From CAZVWQ01 sp964631275 (GTDB lineage: Bacteria > Patescibacteriota > JACMRA01), in contig CAZVWQ010000016.1 of NCBI GenBank assembly GCA_964631275.1, forward strand, positions 1 through 33,927: 33,927 nt of DNA, in the 5' to 3' direction. Under the pieces are notes generated by a model that made no database searches, was not told where the DNA came from, and saw only the letters and a program-made list of their open reading frames with translations. The translations under genes were made by a program, and so were the position numbers. Below, piece after piece: positions 1 through 7,384 of this stretch (positions are counted from its first letter, which is position 1; each line of letters starts with the position of its first letter).

Positions 1-123
1 GAGGGGACAGGGGACGACCCAGCTTCCGACTCGGTTCTCCTAGCGATCCTACGCGACCGTCAGCGAGTTCTAGAATACTTACTAGCTAACGGGTATATAC
101 TGATCTGCGAACGCGCCTTCTAA
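1..123 (+). CDS. C-terminal end of an unidentified protein (partial)
   Basis: Frame 1 is open from the window edge to a TAA at 121-123 and gives 40 residues that begin EGTGDDPASDSVLLAILRD and end ICERAF. The other two forward frames contain stops. The pattern (acidic stretch, then alternating hydrophobic and charged residues around LLAILRDRQRVLEYLLANGY) looks like an amphipathic helix rather than random translation. The region is clearly richer in GC than the rest of the window, so this gene differs in composition from its neighbours and may be transferred. It is followed by two hairpins, the second with a T-run. I do not recognise the family. The start lies outside the window. Confidence 0.45.
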   Translation, partial: EGTGDDPASDSVLLAILRDRQRVLEYLLANGYILICERAF

Positions 124-136
124 TAAGGCTAATCCA

Positions 137-167
137 GCAACAGTTGAGCAATTTCCGCTCCTGTTGC
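137..167 (+). other. Stem-loop in 3' tail of the first gene
   Basis: GCAACAG at 137-143 pairs with CTGTTGC at 161-167, and inside it GAGC pairs with GCTC across a short loop. There is no T-run directly after it, so it is more likely an RNA-stabilising hairpin than a terminator on its own. It sits 16 bp upstream of the terminator hairpin. Confidence 0.5.
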
Positions 168-182
168 CTTTCTTCCATAATT

Positions 183-205
183 CCAGCCCTAAAGGCTGGT
201 TTTTT
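183..205 (+). terminator. Rho-independent terminator
   Basis: CCAGCC (183-188), loop CTAAA, GGCTGG (194-199), then six T. This is a perfect 6-bp G/C-rich stem with a T-run, placed 60 bp after the stop of the partial gene at 1-123. The T-run is followed by GTGTCC; the terminator on the minus strand near 33660-33710 has a very similar T6-GTGCC tail. Confidence 0.8.
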
Positions 206-261
206 GTGTCCATAAGATACTAATCTTAGTTAAACACTTTGAAGCCTAATTTCTTGATTGA

Positions 262-423
262 TATACCAGTTACACTTGCAACTTTCACAATTACCTGCCG
301 TGCACCCTAAGGTCGGCTGGTACAAGCCCAGCCTACACTGGGAATTTAACAACCAAACAAGTAGCTTGTTTACGAGCTAATTTACGTGAAAGTTTTTTGC
401 AAGTTAACATGGGTTTGAGTATA
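262..423. repeat. TA-flanked inverted-repeat element with a structured, GC-richer core
   Basis: The ends are TATACCAG... and ...TTGAGTATA, so the element reads TA|TAC...GTA|TA. Further in, ACTTGCAA (273-280) pairs with TTGCAAGT and CTTTCAC with GTGAAAG, forming a long closing stem with a small bulge. The enclosed sequence can fold into CCCAG/CTGGG and AAACAAG/CTTGTTT hairpins. No coding frame is evident. The ends match those of the elements at 2129-2293 and 13958-14059 and of family B. It could instead be a free-standing structured RNA gene; I recognise no known RNA family in it. Confidence 0.5.
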
Positions 424-425
424 AT
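397..425 (+). promoter_or_regulatory. Sigma70-like promoter candidate
   Basis: TTGCAA at 397-402, a 17-bp spacer and TATAAT at 420-425, reading rightwards. There is no forward gene downstream until 2364, so it may be fortuitous or drive a short non-coding transcript. It overlaps the right end of the inverted-repeat element at 262-423. Confidence 0.3.
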
Positions 426-496
426 AGACTTAGACATTTTCAATTTTGCGTTTTGAATTTTGCGTTTTCAACTAAATTTTTAACTAAAACAGAATC

Positions 497-514
497 ATGG
501 AAGGCAAGAGCCTT
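497..514. other. Small perfect hairpin GGAAGGC/GCCTTCC
   Basis: A 7-bp perfect stem with a 4-nt loop, about 50 bp downstream of the stop of the minus-strand gene at 565-897. On the minus strand it is not followed by a clear T-run, so its role as a terminator is only suggestive. The remaining sequence from 426 to 564 is AT-rich with no gene visible. Confidence 0.35.
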
Positions 515-564
515 CCGCTACACAATTATACATTTCAACTTTGTACTTTGAACTTTACGCCTCC

Positions 565-897
565 CTAATGCTCCTTCTGCTTGTTTTCTATTTCCCTGAC
601 TCCATCTAGATTGTGATTAACCGCCGCTCTGACAGTCTCCAGAAAATCATCTCCATGCTTATCTGTCATAAATTCAAAACCTTTACCGACTGTATGAATT
701 TTGATAACAAATTTTTTATCTTCGTGAGAATGATAATCCAAAACTACATCAATAGCATCAAATATTAAGTTTTGAAATTCGAACATACTTTCTAGTTTTT
801 TGATTTCTTCTAGGGCAAAATTAACTGTCTGCTCAGGAAATATGTCTCTAATATCATTAAGAAAGGCTAGTTGAATTTTTTGGTGTAAATCTTGCAT
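565..897 (-). CDS. Putative HPF/RaiA-like ribosome hibernation protein
   Basis: A 110-aa protein without membrane segments. The order of predicted elements is helix (EEIKKLESMFE, ~30-40), beta strand (IDVVLDYHSHE, ~49-59), beta strand (KKFVIKIHTVGKGFEF, ~61-76), then helix after GDDFLETVRAAVNHNL (~82-97) and a charged tail. This is the order, and approximately the length, of the short ribosome hibernation promotion factors, whose last helix usually follows a GDD(L/M)Y-type motif. HPF binds the 30S subunit and blocks initiation in resting cells. The N-terminal ~25 residues do not match well, so the assignment is inference. It lies 28 bp downstream of the SDH-type protease gene on the same strand, so the two are probably co-transcribed. 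Confidence 0.5.
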   Translation of the reverse strand: MQDLHQKIQLAFLNDIRDIFPEQTVNFALEEIKKLESMFEFQNLIFDAIDVVLDYHSHEDKKFVIKIHTVGKGFEFMTDKHGDDFLETVRAAVNHNLDGVREIENKQKEH

Positions 898-925
898 AAT
901 AAAATAATATTTGAAAAGTTGAAAA

Positions 926-2068
926 TTAACTGAAAAAAATTTTTTTAGAAATTATTGCTGGTTTAGAGGATTTGGTTTTTGGTTTTTCTATTTGACTAAT
1001 ATACCATCCAGAATCGTCATTTAGAGTAATATATCTTTTTTCTTGATCTCTATAAAACTTATCGTAATTTTGCTGATACGTCAATTGTATGTTTTGAGTT
1101 TCGACTACCGAGTAGATTGTATTATCATGATATGTAGAGTTATCATAGTCAGTAATTTGCTCATCTGTCAATTCTGAATACAATAATTGCAAGTTATTTA
1201 GAATATCCAAAATATCCAAATCTAGCTCTTTTACTGGCAGGCCGATCTTTTTGGCTTCACGTATGGTGATAGGATAACTGTGAGCTGGATAATCATAATT
1301 CAAGTGATTGGTAATCGATTCGACTTTTTTGATGTCTTTGAGGTGATAAGATAGGATTTCTTTACAAATTCTAACGGACAGACTACTATAACGATCAACA
1401 GCTCCAAAGACCATAGGATGAATATATTCGTATAAGTATTTGTAAGGATTTTCAAAATCTGAGCCTTCTTTTAATTCTTTAGAATTTTTTTTATTATAGC
1501 CAAAGGCTGGATCTTTTTCTGAAGTAGACTTAAATTTTTCTTTTTGGTCAAAGGTTTCTTTATCAGCTTCTTTCCATAATTTGAGAACTCTCCATAGCTC
1601 ATCAAGAGAAACCGGTACTTTTGAGTCTAGTTTATCAGTAGGAGACAAGGGATGTGTCAATGAGCTATCCACTGGAGACAGGCTGGATAAAGGTCCCATG
1701 TAAATTTCGTCGCAACCAAGAGCTAGCATTGTAGCTGCCGAGGCACACTCAGCTGGAGCTAATAAAATAACTTTGTCGGCAAAAGACCTAAGAAGGTTGA
1801 TTATTCTCAGACTAACCATCCCCTGCCCGCCATTGGAACGAACATAAATCGCAAGTTTGTCAATTTTACCTAGATTCTTAAGTACTTCCAAAATCGCATA
1901 CAAATCCTGACCCCAGATATTACCAGATGGAGGCTTAAAATAGGACATCACTGGACAGCCCATAGCCTCACTTAGTTTTTTTAATTCAGCTTGAGTTTGA
2001 AGCATTACTACTGGTGGCTTTTTGATTTCTATGGCTTTAGTTTTTTTACTGGTAGTTTTTTTTGGCAT
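926..2068 (-). CDS. SDH-type (ClpP/crotonase-fold) serine protease
   Basis: A 380-aa protein with a Lys-rich N-terminus and no signal peptide, so probably cytoplasmic. Residues ~50-135 have the ClpP/crotonase core: LAIYVRSNGGQG (72-83) supplies the oxyanion-hole glycines, and AECASAATMLALG (106-118) contains the likely nucleophile Ser110. EIYMGPLSSLSPVDSSL (121-137) follows, as in the serine dehydrogenase proteinase (SDH_sah) family. In related enzymes this fold makes membrane-associated or cytosolic peptidases. Residues 190-380 form a helical C-terminal extension that I do not recognise. The ATG at 2068 is preceded only by AAAAGAG. First gene of a likely operon with the 110-aa gene downstream. 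Confidence 0.8.
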   Translation of the reverse strand: MPKKTTSKKTKAIEIKKPPVVMLQTQAELKKLSEAMGCPVMSYFKPPSGNIWGQDLYAILEVLKNLGKIDKLAIYVRSNGGQGMVSLRIINLLRSFADKVILLAPAECASAATMLALGCDEIYMGPLSSLSPVDSSLTHPLSPTDKLDSKVPVSLDELWRVLKLWKEADKETFDQKEKFKSTSEKDPAFGYNKKNSKELKEGSDFENPYKYLYEYIHPMVFGAVDRYSSLSVRICKEILSYHLKDIKKVESITNHLNYDYPAHSYPITIREAKKIGLPVKELDLDILDILNNLQLLYSELTDEQITDYDNSTYHDNTIYSVVETQNIQLTYQQNYDKFYRDQEKRYITLNDDSGWYISQIEKPKTKSSKPAIISKKIFFS

Positions 2069-2128
2069 CTCTTTTGGTTTGAATTAATCTTTTAGTTTGG
2101 TCAAACGAAGGCAGGTTGTAGGTAATAC

Positions 2129-2293
2129 TATACCAAATCCAATATCAACTTTTATATCTTGAATTTTTAGACAAACCCTCTGTCAACTACGCTTACACCT
2201 CCCGCCTGGGTTCTCTTGAGAGCTGTGTTCGAAAAGGGTGGGTGTCAGGCATGAACTAAATGAAATCTAAATTTTGGTGATGAACTTAGTATA
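2129..2293. repeat. TA-flanked inverted-repeat element with GC-richer core
   Basis: The left end TATACCAAATCC and right end (reverse complement) TATACTAAGTTC form an imperfect terminal inverted repeat flanked by TA. The core around 2190-2250 is much richer in G+C than the surroundings and contains ACACCTCCC facing GGGTGGGTGT, which can pair. The element fills most of the gap between two divergent genes (2068 and 2364). No coding capacity is seen. Its ends match those of 262-423 and 13958-14059, but the cores are not obviously alike. Confidence 0.5.
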
Positions 2294-2363
2294 ACTACTG
2301 CTTTATAAACTTTATAAACTAAATTTACTTGACACCTGAGGTTTCAAATTTAATATTTGTTTT

Positions 2364-2786
2364 ATGTTTAACCATCTCGCCATAGACTGGGGACTTTTTC
2401 GTAGTGGTTTAGCTTTTGGTAATCCAGTTACCGGACTTGTAATCCCCTACAACCAAGATCTAGCTACAGATAATCTTTTGCAAATTTTAGATAAAGAAAT
2501 TCAATCTCGTGGCATTCAAACCATTGTCCTAGGCATCCCAACTAACTTTAGATTACAAAAGACTGAAATCACAGATAAAGTCGAAGAGTTTAAAAATACT
2601 TTAATAAAAACTTTTCCAAATCTAAAAGTCAAAACTATCAACGAACGTGGAACCACCAAACAAGCAATTAACTCTCATCAACTTAAAAAAAATAAATCCC
2701 AAATAAATCATCTTTCAGCTGCTAGCATCTTAACAGAATACTTTAGGTTGCAATCTATGACTAACATAAAAGTTTTAAAAAAATAA
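2364..2786 (+). CDS. YqgF/RuvX-family RNase H-like protein
   Basis: A 140-aa single-domain protein of the normal length for YqgF (RuvX), which acts as a Holliday-junction resolvase-like nuclease or in 16S rRNA 5'-end maturation. AIDWGLFRSGLAFG (6-19) matches the first catalytic strand with Asp8; TIVLGIPTN (53-61) matches the VGLP strand; NERGTTKQA (93-101) matches the DER-TT motif with Glu94; and INHLSAASILTEYF (114-127) matches the final D-AA-IL-YL helix. The usual third acidic residue is Asn115 here, so one of the three metal ligands appears replaced. The remaining motifs are intact, so the family call is firm but activity is uncertain. Confidence 0.82.
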   Translation: MFNHLAIDWGLFRSGLAFGNPVTGLVIPYNQDLATDNLLQILDKEIQSRGIQTIVLGIPTNFRLQKTEITDKVEEFKNTLIKTFPNLKVKTINERGTTKQAINSHQLKKNKSQINHLSAASILTEYFRLQSMTNIKVLKK

Positions 2787-2867
2787 TAGTTTATCTAAAA
2801 AACTCTTTAAAAAGGTTTAAAAAAGTTAAACATAGCATTTGTGCGAAAGCTGTCTTTAAATGAATTT

Positions 2868-3635
2868 TTAAAAAATTGTTTTAATAAAAAAATATTTATT
2901 AACCCTGCCTTCTTTTCCGTCTGCCTCATAAGAATAAATTATTTCTAAATTGTTTTCTTCACAGAGTTGTTGGATTTCTTTATCATCATAGTGTCGGCAA
3001 TATCTAATTGACCTCTGACCTCTATTCCAATCCAAAAAATAGTCATTTTGATCTAAAAGATCTACTTTTATATTGTATTTTGTCAAAATTTTATTCAAAA
3101 GAGGGTCGTTATTTTTTAGAATTCTTTTTTTTGTACTATCAAAATTTATAAATTGCCAGCTACTAAAAATTATTAAACTATTTTGACCGACTAGTCGGTT
3201 TATTTTTTGAAAAAAATGTTTACCAAAGTCGTATGGTAAATGATGTATAACTCCAAAAAAAACTATCAACTCAAATTTTACAGAATGTAGTTTTTTAATA
3301 AAGTCTGAGATAAAAATATCTTCAAGCCAAAAATTAACTTCCTCAGAAGCATACCTTTTTTTAGCCAAATTTATTAAATTTTTATCAGAATCTAAACCAT
3401 AATAAATTATTTTTTGATCAAGTTGATTACTTAAAAACTCATAAAATCTACCGTTGCCACAACCTAAATCTAAAATTTTAATTTCTTTACTTTTTTGTCT
3501 AAGTTTTTTGAAAGCTTTAGTCTCCAAAATATTACTCCAGCCATCCCAATAATATCTCCTAGAAGAGTCAAAGTAATCAGATATTTGGCTATAAAAATCT
3601 TTATTTAGTTTGTTTAATTCTTCAGCTTGAGTCAT
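2868..3635 (-). CDS. Class I SAM methyltransferase, Trm9-like
   Basis: A 255-aa soluble protein. ILDLGCGNGRFYEFL (~54-68) is the SAM-binding motif I, YYGLDSDKNLINLA is the acidic-loop strand, and FELIVFFGVIHHLP is the motif IV/post-IV region. The N-terminal FYSQISDYFDSSRRYYWDGW resembles the entry to Trm9/ABH8-type enzymes (IA-HFS-TR-KPW), which methylate carboxymethyluridine at wobble positions of tRNA. The C-terminal RSIRYCRHYDDKEIQQLCEE fits the same group (RYYH-F---EL--L). The substrate is therefore inferred, not proven. It stands alone between convergent and co-directional genes, with no ribosome-binding site visible. Confidence 0.7.
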   Translation of the reverse strand: MTQAEELNKLNKDFYSQISDYFDSSRRYYWDGWSNILETKAFKKLRQKSKEIKILDLGCGNGRFYEFLSNQLDQKIIYYGLDSDKNLINLAKKRYASEEVNFWLEDIFISDFIKKLHSVKFELIVFFGVIHHLPYDFGKHFFQKINRLVGQNSLIIFSSWQFINFDSTKKRILKNNDPLLNKILTKYNIKVDLLDQNDYFLDWNRGQRSIRYCRHYDDKEIQQLCEENNLEIIYSYEADGKEGRVNKYFFIKTIF

Positions 3636-3683
3636 TATTAGATTATTAAATAAATCTATTTTGGTTTATAGATAAACTTTTTA

Positions 3684-3776
3684 TATATCCAAGCCATATA
3701 TGGTGTAGATATTTTGTATATTCTGAATTTCTCTAAAGTCAAAAACTTGTCTAAATTTAGGTAAAAAATTGCTATA
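3684..3776. repeat. MITE-like element, family D
   Basis: Left end TATATCCAAGCC, right end ATTGCTATA, flanked by TA on both sides. It shares the run ACTTGTCTAAAT...TTGCTATA with copies at 16411-16516 and 21739-21803. Length 93 bp. Non-coding. Confidence 0.6.
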
Positions 3777-3855
3777 AAAAGTAAGACTAATTGTATATTG
3801 ATAAAAAAGTGTCTAAGGATTGTTTTATGCAAACTAAAACTTAAAAACTAAAAAA

Positions 3856-4581
3856 TCAAATTGAATACGGGTTTATATTTAACCATTTTTTAATATACAA
3901 CTCTTTAGAAATTGAGAATTGAGCTTGTCTAACTCTAATTAATCTTATAACTTTTTGGGACTTTAGCTCACATATTCTCCTAATTTGATTTTGCCTACCT
4001 TCAGTCAATAAAAATTTATACCATATTTGCTTGGAATTAAGCTTTAGATAGCTATATTTATCAAAATCTTCAAAAAGAGTTACTTTTACTGGGTTCAAAT
4101 TATAGTTATCTAAGTTTATTCCTTTATATAAATGTTCTATAAACTCTTTATCTAGTTCTGAACTCAAAGCAACTAAATATTCTTTCGGGTGTCCATTTTT
4201 TGGATGAGTTAAACTCTGAATCAAGTTTCCATCTTCTGACATTACTATTAAGCCTTCTGACATATAGTCTAGCCTGCCGGCTGGCTTTAAAGAAAAAAAA
4301 GATGTTGGTAAAAAATCATATATAGTTTTTCTTTTTTCTGGGTCGCTTCTGGTAGTCAAGCAAAATACAGGCTTATAAAAAAGTATAGTAGAGCTTTCTT
4401 TTTTTATGCTAATCTTGATCCAAGAGTTATTCTTTAGAACTTCAACTACGGAGTCAGAATTTATTTTATCGAATAATTGAGCTTTTTGGCCGTCCAATCT
4501 AACTTTACTTTGTTGTATTATTTCATCTCCTTGCCTTCTTGATATTCCTAAATTTTTTGCCAAAAACTGATTAATTCTCAT
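3856..4581 (-). CDS. 16S/23S rRNA pseudouridine synthase, RsuA/RluB family
   Basis: 241 aa if started at the ATG at 4581, which gives the family-typical MRINQFLAKNLGISRRQ. A TTG four codons earlier is also in frame but less likely. Residues 1-55 form the S4 RNA-binding domain. The catalytic domain follows from ILFYKPVFCLTT; GRLDYMSEGLIVMSEDG contains the catalytic Asp (Asp105 with this start), and HPKEYLVAL and the EGRQNQIRR loop near the C-terminus are also family hallmarks. Such enzymes convert single uridines of 16S or 23S rRNA to pseudouridine. Length is normal. Whether it is the RsuA or RluB type cannot be decided from sequence alone. Confidence 0.88.
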   Translation of the reverse strand: MRINQFLAKNLGISRRQGDEIIQQSKVRLDGQKAQLFDKINSDSVVEVLKNNSWIKISIKKESSTILFYKPVFCLTTRSDPEKRKTIYDFLPTSFFSLKPAGRLDYMSEGLIVMSEDGNLIQSLTHPKNGHPKEYLVALSSELDKEFIEHLYKGINLDNYNLNPVKVTLFEDFDKYSYLKLNSKQIWYKFLLTEGRQNQIRRICELKSQKVIRLIRVRQAQFSISKELYIKKWLNINPYSI

Positions 4582-5058
4582 GTAGATAAACAACCAAACT
4601 TAGCTACGAATGTCAATAATTTAAATATATGTACTTTTTAAAATGTTTGTTTTGTTATTCAGTTAACTTAAAATTATCTTCAGGAAAAACTTTTTTCTTA
4701 TGGGGTAAAGTAATTTTAGAAGGTGTGTTTAATTATACTCACCGCAAAGCAAATTTTAGTTTTTTAGAAGTTTAGATTTCCGTTTTTAGTTTTATCTAAT
4801 TAGTATCAAAAAGTAATTTTAAAAAATTAAAAAAGTCCTGATTTAGATTAATTTGAGTATGAATTAAATACAGGGGTTTTTATTTAAGTTTGTAAGTAAA
4901 AAGATAGTTGACAATTTTAACCTTTAAAAGAATTAACTTTGATAATAATTTTATTACATAGTTAGTCTATATCTATAATTAAACTATTATGATTTAAGGT
5001 TTTTAAAACTAGGCTTAATATTATACTTGCCTAAATTTAGTGTAGTGTAATACCTACC
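4582..5058. other. Intergenic stretch without a recognisable gene
   Basis: About 480 bp of very AT-rich DNA with many stops in all frames. It contains TATACTCACC near 4725, resembling the TATAC ends of other elements here, but I could not find its partner end. AAAAGTCCTGATTTA at 4831-4845 recurs at 5374-5388 inside the first codons of the next gene. Confidence 0.5.
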
Positions 5059-5266
5059 TATAGCCAATCCATATACGACTTAAATATTTTAGATCTTCAA
5101 AATTATTTTAAAAGTAGGCTCAGAATGATAACTTATCTAATTATCTAAATATAGATTTCACAAAATTAATCATGTCTCAAAACCTATTTTTACTGCTGAT
5201 TAATATCTATTTATAGGATCAAAATTTTGTAAACCTGGGCTATGGGACAAAACTATTGATCAAAAA
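5059..5266. repeat. Family D element interrupted by a family A element
   Basis: The left end TATAGCCAATCCATATACGA matches the family D copy at 16411 closely, and the run TTATCTAAAT near 5150 matches its right part. The family A element at 5168-5254 interrupts it about 10 bp before the expected right end. After removing A and one copy of its ATT repeat, the flanks read CAAAATTGATCAA, alignable with GAAATTGCTATAA of the intact copy. The right end is degraded, so its limit is approximate. Confidence 0.45.
5168..5254 (-). mobile_element. MITE-like element, family A (inverted copy)
   Basis: 87 bp. Starts AATCATGTCTCAAAACC and ends GGGACAAAACT, the reverse complement of the family A consensus. It is flanked by ATT at 5165-5167 and ATT at 5255-5257, an exact 3-bp direct repeat. 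Too short to encode a transposase. Confidence 0.8.
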
Positions 5267-5367
5267 ACACTGTTTATAAACTTACCTAATCTTAAAAACA
5301 TTAAGTATAGTATCCTGAAAAACTAATATAATAAAACATTTATATTAATAAAAATTCATATAACTAA

Positions 5368-7371
5368 ATGTCAAAAAGTCCTGATTTAAGTATTACTAAA
5401 TATAAACTATTTGAATCAATAACTTCCTCTCTTTTGTTAGGTTTTTTAATTTTTTCTACATTGTATTCATATAAAGGAGGTCTCAGTGGTAAATTAGAAA
5501 TTGGAGTATTCATTGTAATTACCGTACTATCAATTACGATAACTATTATAAGCTCATTAGCAAGAGCTAAGTTTTCTGATTTTAAATGGCTAGGTATATA
5601 TGCATTATGCATAAATGTTACAGTTTTTCTAAAAAATTTTAACTTAAGTTTTTTCCCAAAAAATCAATTAGCTATAGTTATTTTAGGTGGGGTTAACTCT
5701 GACGGAGCTTTTTCTTTTATTGTTATTCCTATTTTTATAATTTTGTTAACTCTACTAATTACCAATTATATTCTTAAAGTAATTAAGAATTATTCTGAAC
5801 TTAGTTGGATGAAAGCTACTTTAAACATCCTAATTAGCCTTAAGTTTAATTTATTTTTTTCTATTAGCCTGTCTTTAATTTATAGTCTTTTGACACTTCT
5901 TTCTCATCACTCTTTTAAGACTCATGTATATGATTTTGGCATTTTTGATCAGGCAATATTTATGTTATCTCGTTTTAGGATACCAGCCTCTACAACTAGA
6001 CAATTTACTAATTTGTTTTATGACCATCAGCATTTTAGCTTAATTACTTTAACACCTTTATATTGGTTAAATAAAGGTTTTAACGGCAACCTTTTAATTT
6101 TTCTGACACCTTTTTTGTTAATTACCTTTCCAAGTATAATTTTACATCGAGCTTTTTACCAAATTTCTAAGTTCAAAATTAATTTAGCTCAAAATTTAGA
6201 AGAGCAAAAATTTTATTGGATCATTGGCTTAACTTCTTTTTTATTATGGCAGCATCCATTTACTCAATCTGCAGTTGCCTTCTTTTTTCATGAAAAATAT
6301 TTATTTCCTTTGTTTTTTAGTAGTTTAGTTTATTTTATAATCAAATTCATAATTAAACCTAAATTAATCTATTTATATCTTACTGTTTTATTTAACTTAC
6401 TTTGGCTAGCTACTAAGGAGTACCAGTGGATATTTGCTTTTGTCTTTTGGTTGCAACTAGCAGTCTTGTTTTATATAGCTATTAAATTTTCTTGGTGGAA
6501 AAAAACCCAAGAAGTAATTAAAAAATATATTATATTATTATCTTCTAATAGCCTTTTAAGTCTTTTATACGGTGTATTTTTTTTGCGATGGTTTACTAGC
6601 CAAAACCAATATGCTAATGATTATAGTAATATCTATAGTCCTACAATTTCAGCTATCAAGAATTTTCTGCAAACAGGTAATTTTTTACAACTTATTGAAA
6701 ATCTTCAATTATTTCAAGATGTTAACAAATACTTATACCAAAACTTTTTAGTCTATGATTTAATTGGATTTTTTGCATTACCACTAAACATAGCTGGAAA
6801 TTATGCCCAAAGAGCTTTAGCTTCTGGCTATTCTTTTAAAAATCCTATTTTTCATTATGGTGTGGATGTTCCGATTTATACTGTGGTAGGTGTTTTGGTT
6901 ATTTATTTATATCTTCTTTTTAAACAAAAAAATAAATTAGCTTTAGGTTATATTGTATTTACTTTTTTTATATATATTTTTGGCTTTATGTCATTGTTAG
7001 GTTGGAATAGAGTTTTTTATTTGTACCCAAAAAGTCCAAATATTATTCGAGAGTATATTCAATCTAGCTCTGAAAGAAAAAATTTTTGGATAATAGTTAA
7101 AAAAATCCCGCCAGAAGCCTCATTAGTCTCGTCACCTAATTACGCTACTCACCTTACTGCTCGTACTAAAGTAGCAAATTATCCAGTACTACACGACTTT
7201 CCTGATGATTATCCAGGTAAAAATCATCTAGAAACTTTTGAGTATTGGCTTTTACCAAAGCACTTAGAAGGTGATAAAGGTCAATTGTATCGTGATAAAA
7301 TCGACGAATTAAAAACAAATAATTATTCCACGATAGAAGAAAATTCTTACCAAATTTTGTTAAAAAAATAA
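5368..7371 (+). CDS. DUF2079 polytopic membrane protein
   Basis: A 667-aa integral membrane protein with about a dozen hydrophobic segments. The DUF2079 signature is visible: DFGIFDQAIFMLSRF (~189-203), YDHQHFSLITLTPLYWL (~219-235), FHEKYLFPLFF (~308-318), and near the C-terminus SSPNYATHLTARTKVANYP (~590-608), equivalent to the conserved P-L-SHR-hY-FP segment. DUF2079 proteins resemble GT-C glycosyltransferases in topology; the function is not established. Only 13 bp separate it from the next large membrane protein, so the two form an operon probably concerned with envelope glycans. No Shine-Dalgarno is visible. A possible -10 TATAAT lies at 5327-5332, without a good -35. Confidence 0.8.
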   Translation: MSKSPDLSITKYKLFESITSSLLLGFLIFSTLYSYKGGLSGKLEIGVFIVITVLSITITIISSLARAKFSDFKWLGIYALCINVTVFLKNFNLSFFPKNQLAIVILGGVNSDGAFSFIVIPIFIILLTLLITNYILKVIKNYSELSWMKATLNILISLKFNLFFSISLSLIYSLLTLLSHHSFKTHVYDFGIFDQAIFMLSRFRIPASTTRQFTNLFYDHQHFSLITLTPLYWLNKGFNGNLLIFLTPFLLITFPSIILHRAFYQISKFKINLAQNLEEQKFYWIIGLTSFLLWQHPFTQSAVAFFFHEKYLFPLFFSSLVYFIIKFIIKPKLIYLYLTVLFNLLWLATKEYQWIFAFVFWLQLAVLFYIAIKFSWWKKTQEVIKKYIILLSSNSLLSLLYGVFFLRWFTSQNQYANDYSNIYSPTISAIKNFLQTGNFLQLIENLQLFQDVNKYLYQNFLVYDLIGFFALPLNIAGNYAQRALASGYSFKNPIFHYGVDVPIYTVVGVLVIYLYLLFKQKNKLALGYIVFTFFIYIFGFMSLLGWNRVFYLYPKSPNIIREYIQSSSERKNFWIIVKKIPPEASLVSSPNYATHLTARTKVANYPVLHDFPDDYPGKNHLETFEYWLLPKHLEGDKGQLYRDKIDELKTNNYSTIEENSYQILLKK

Positions 7372-7384
7372 TAAAAAAATTAAT

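Noticed and set aside
262..423. The structured region as tmRNA, 6S RNA, SRP RNA or RNase P RNA
   Set aside because: I checked both strands for the tag frame and tRNA-like end, the SRP apical tetraloop helix and the RNase P core sequences and found none.
4831..5388. AAAAGTCCTGATTTA present both at 4831-4845 and in the first codons of the DUF2079 gene
   Set aside because: Only 15 bp of identity with unrelated flanks; in DNA this AT-rich, and without a third copy, it is not enough to claim a duplication.
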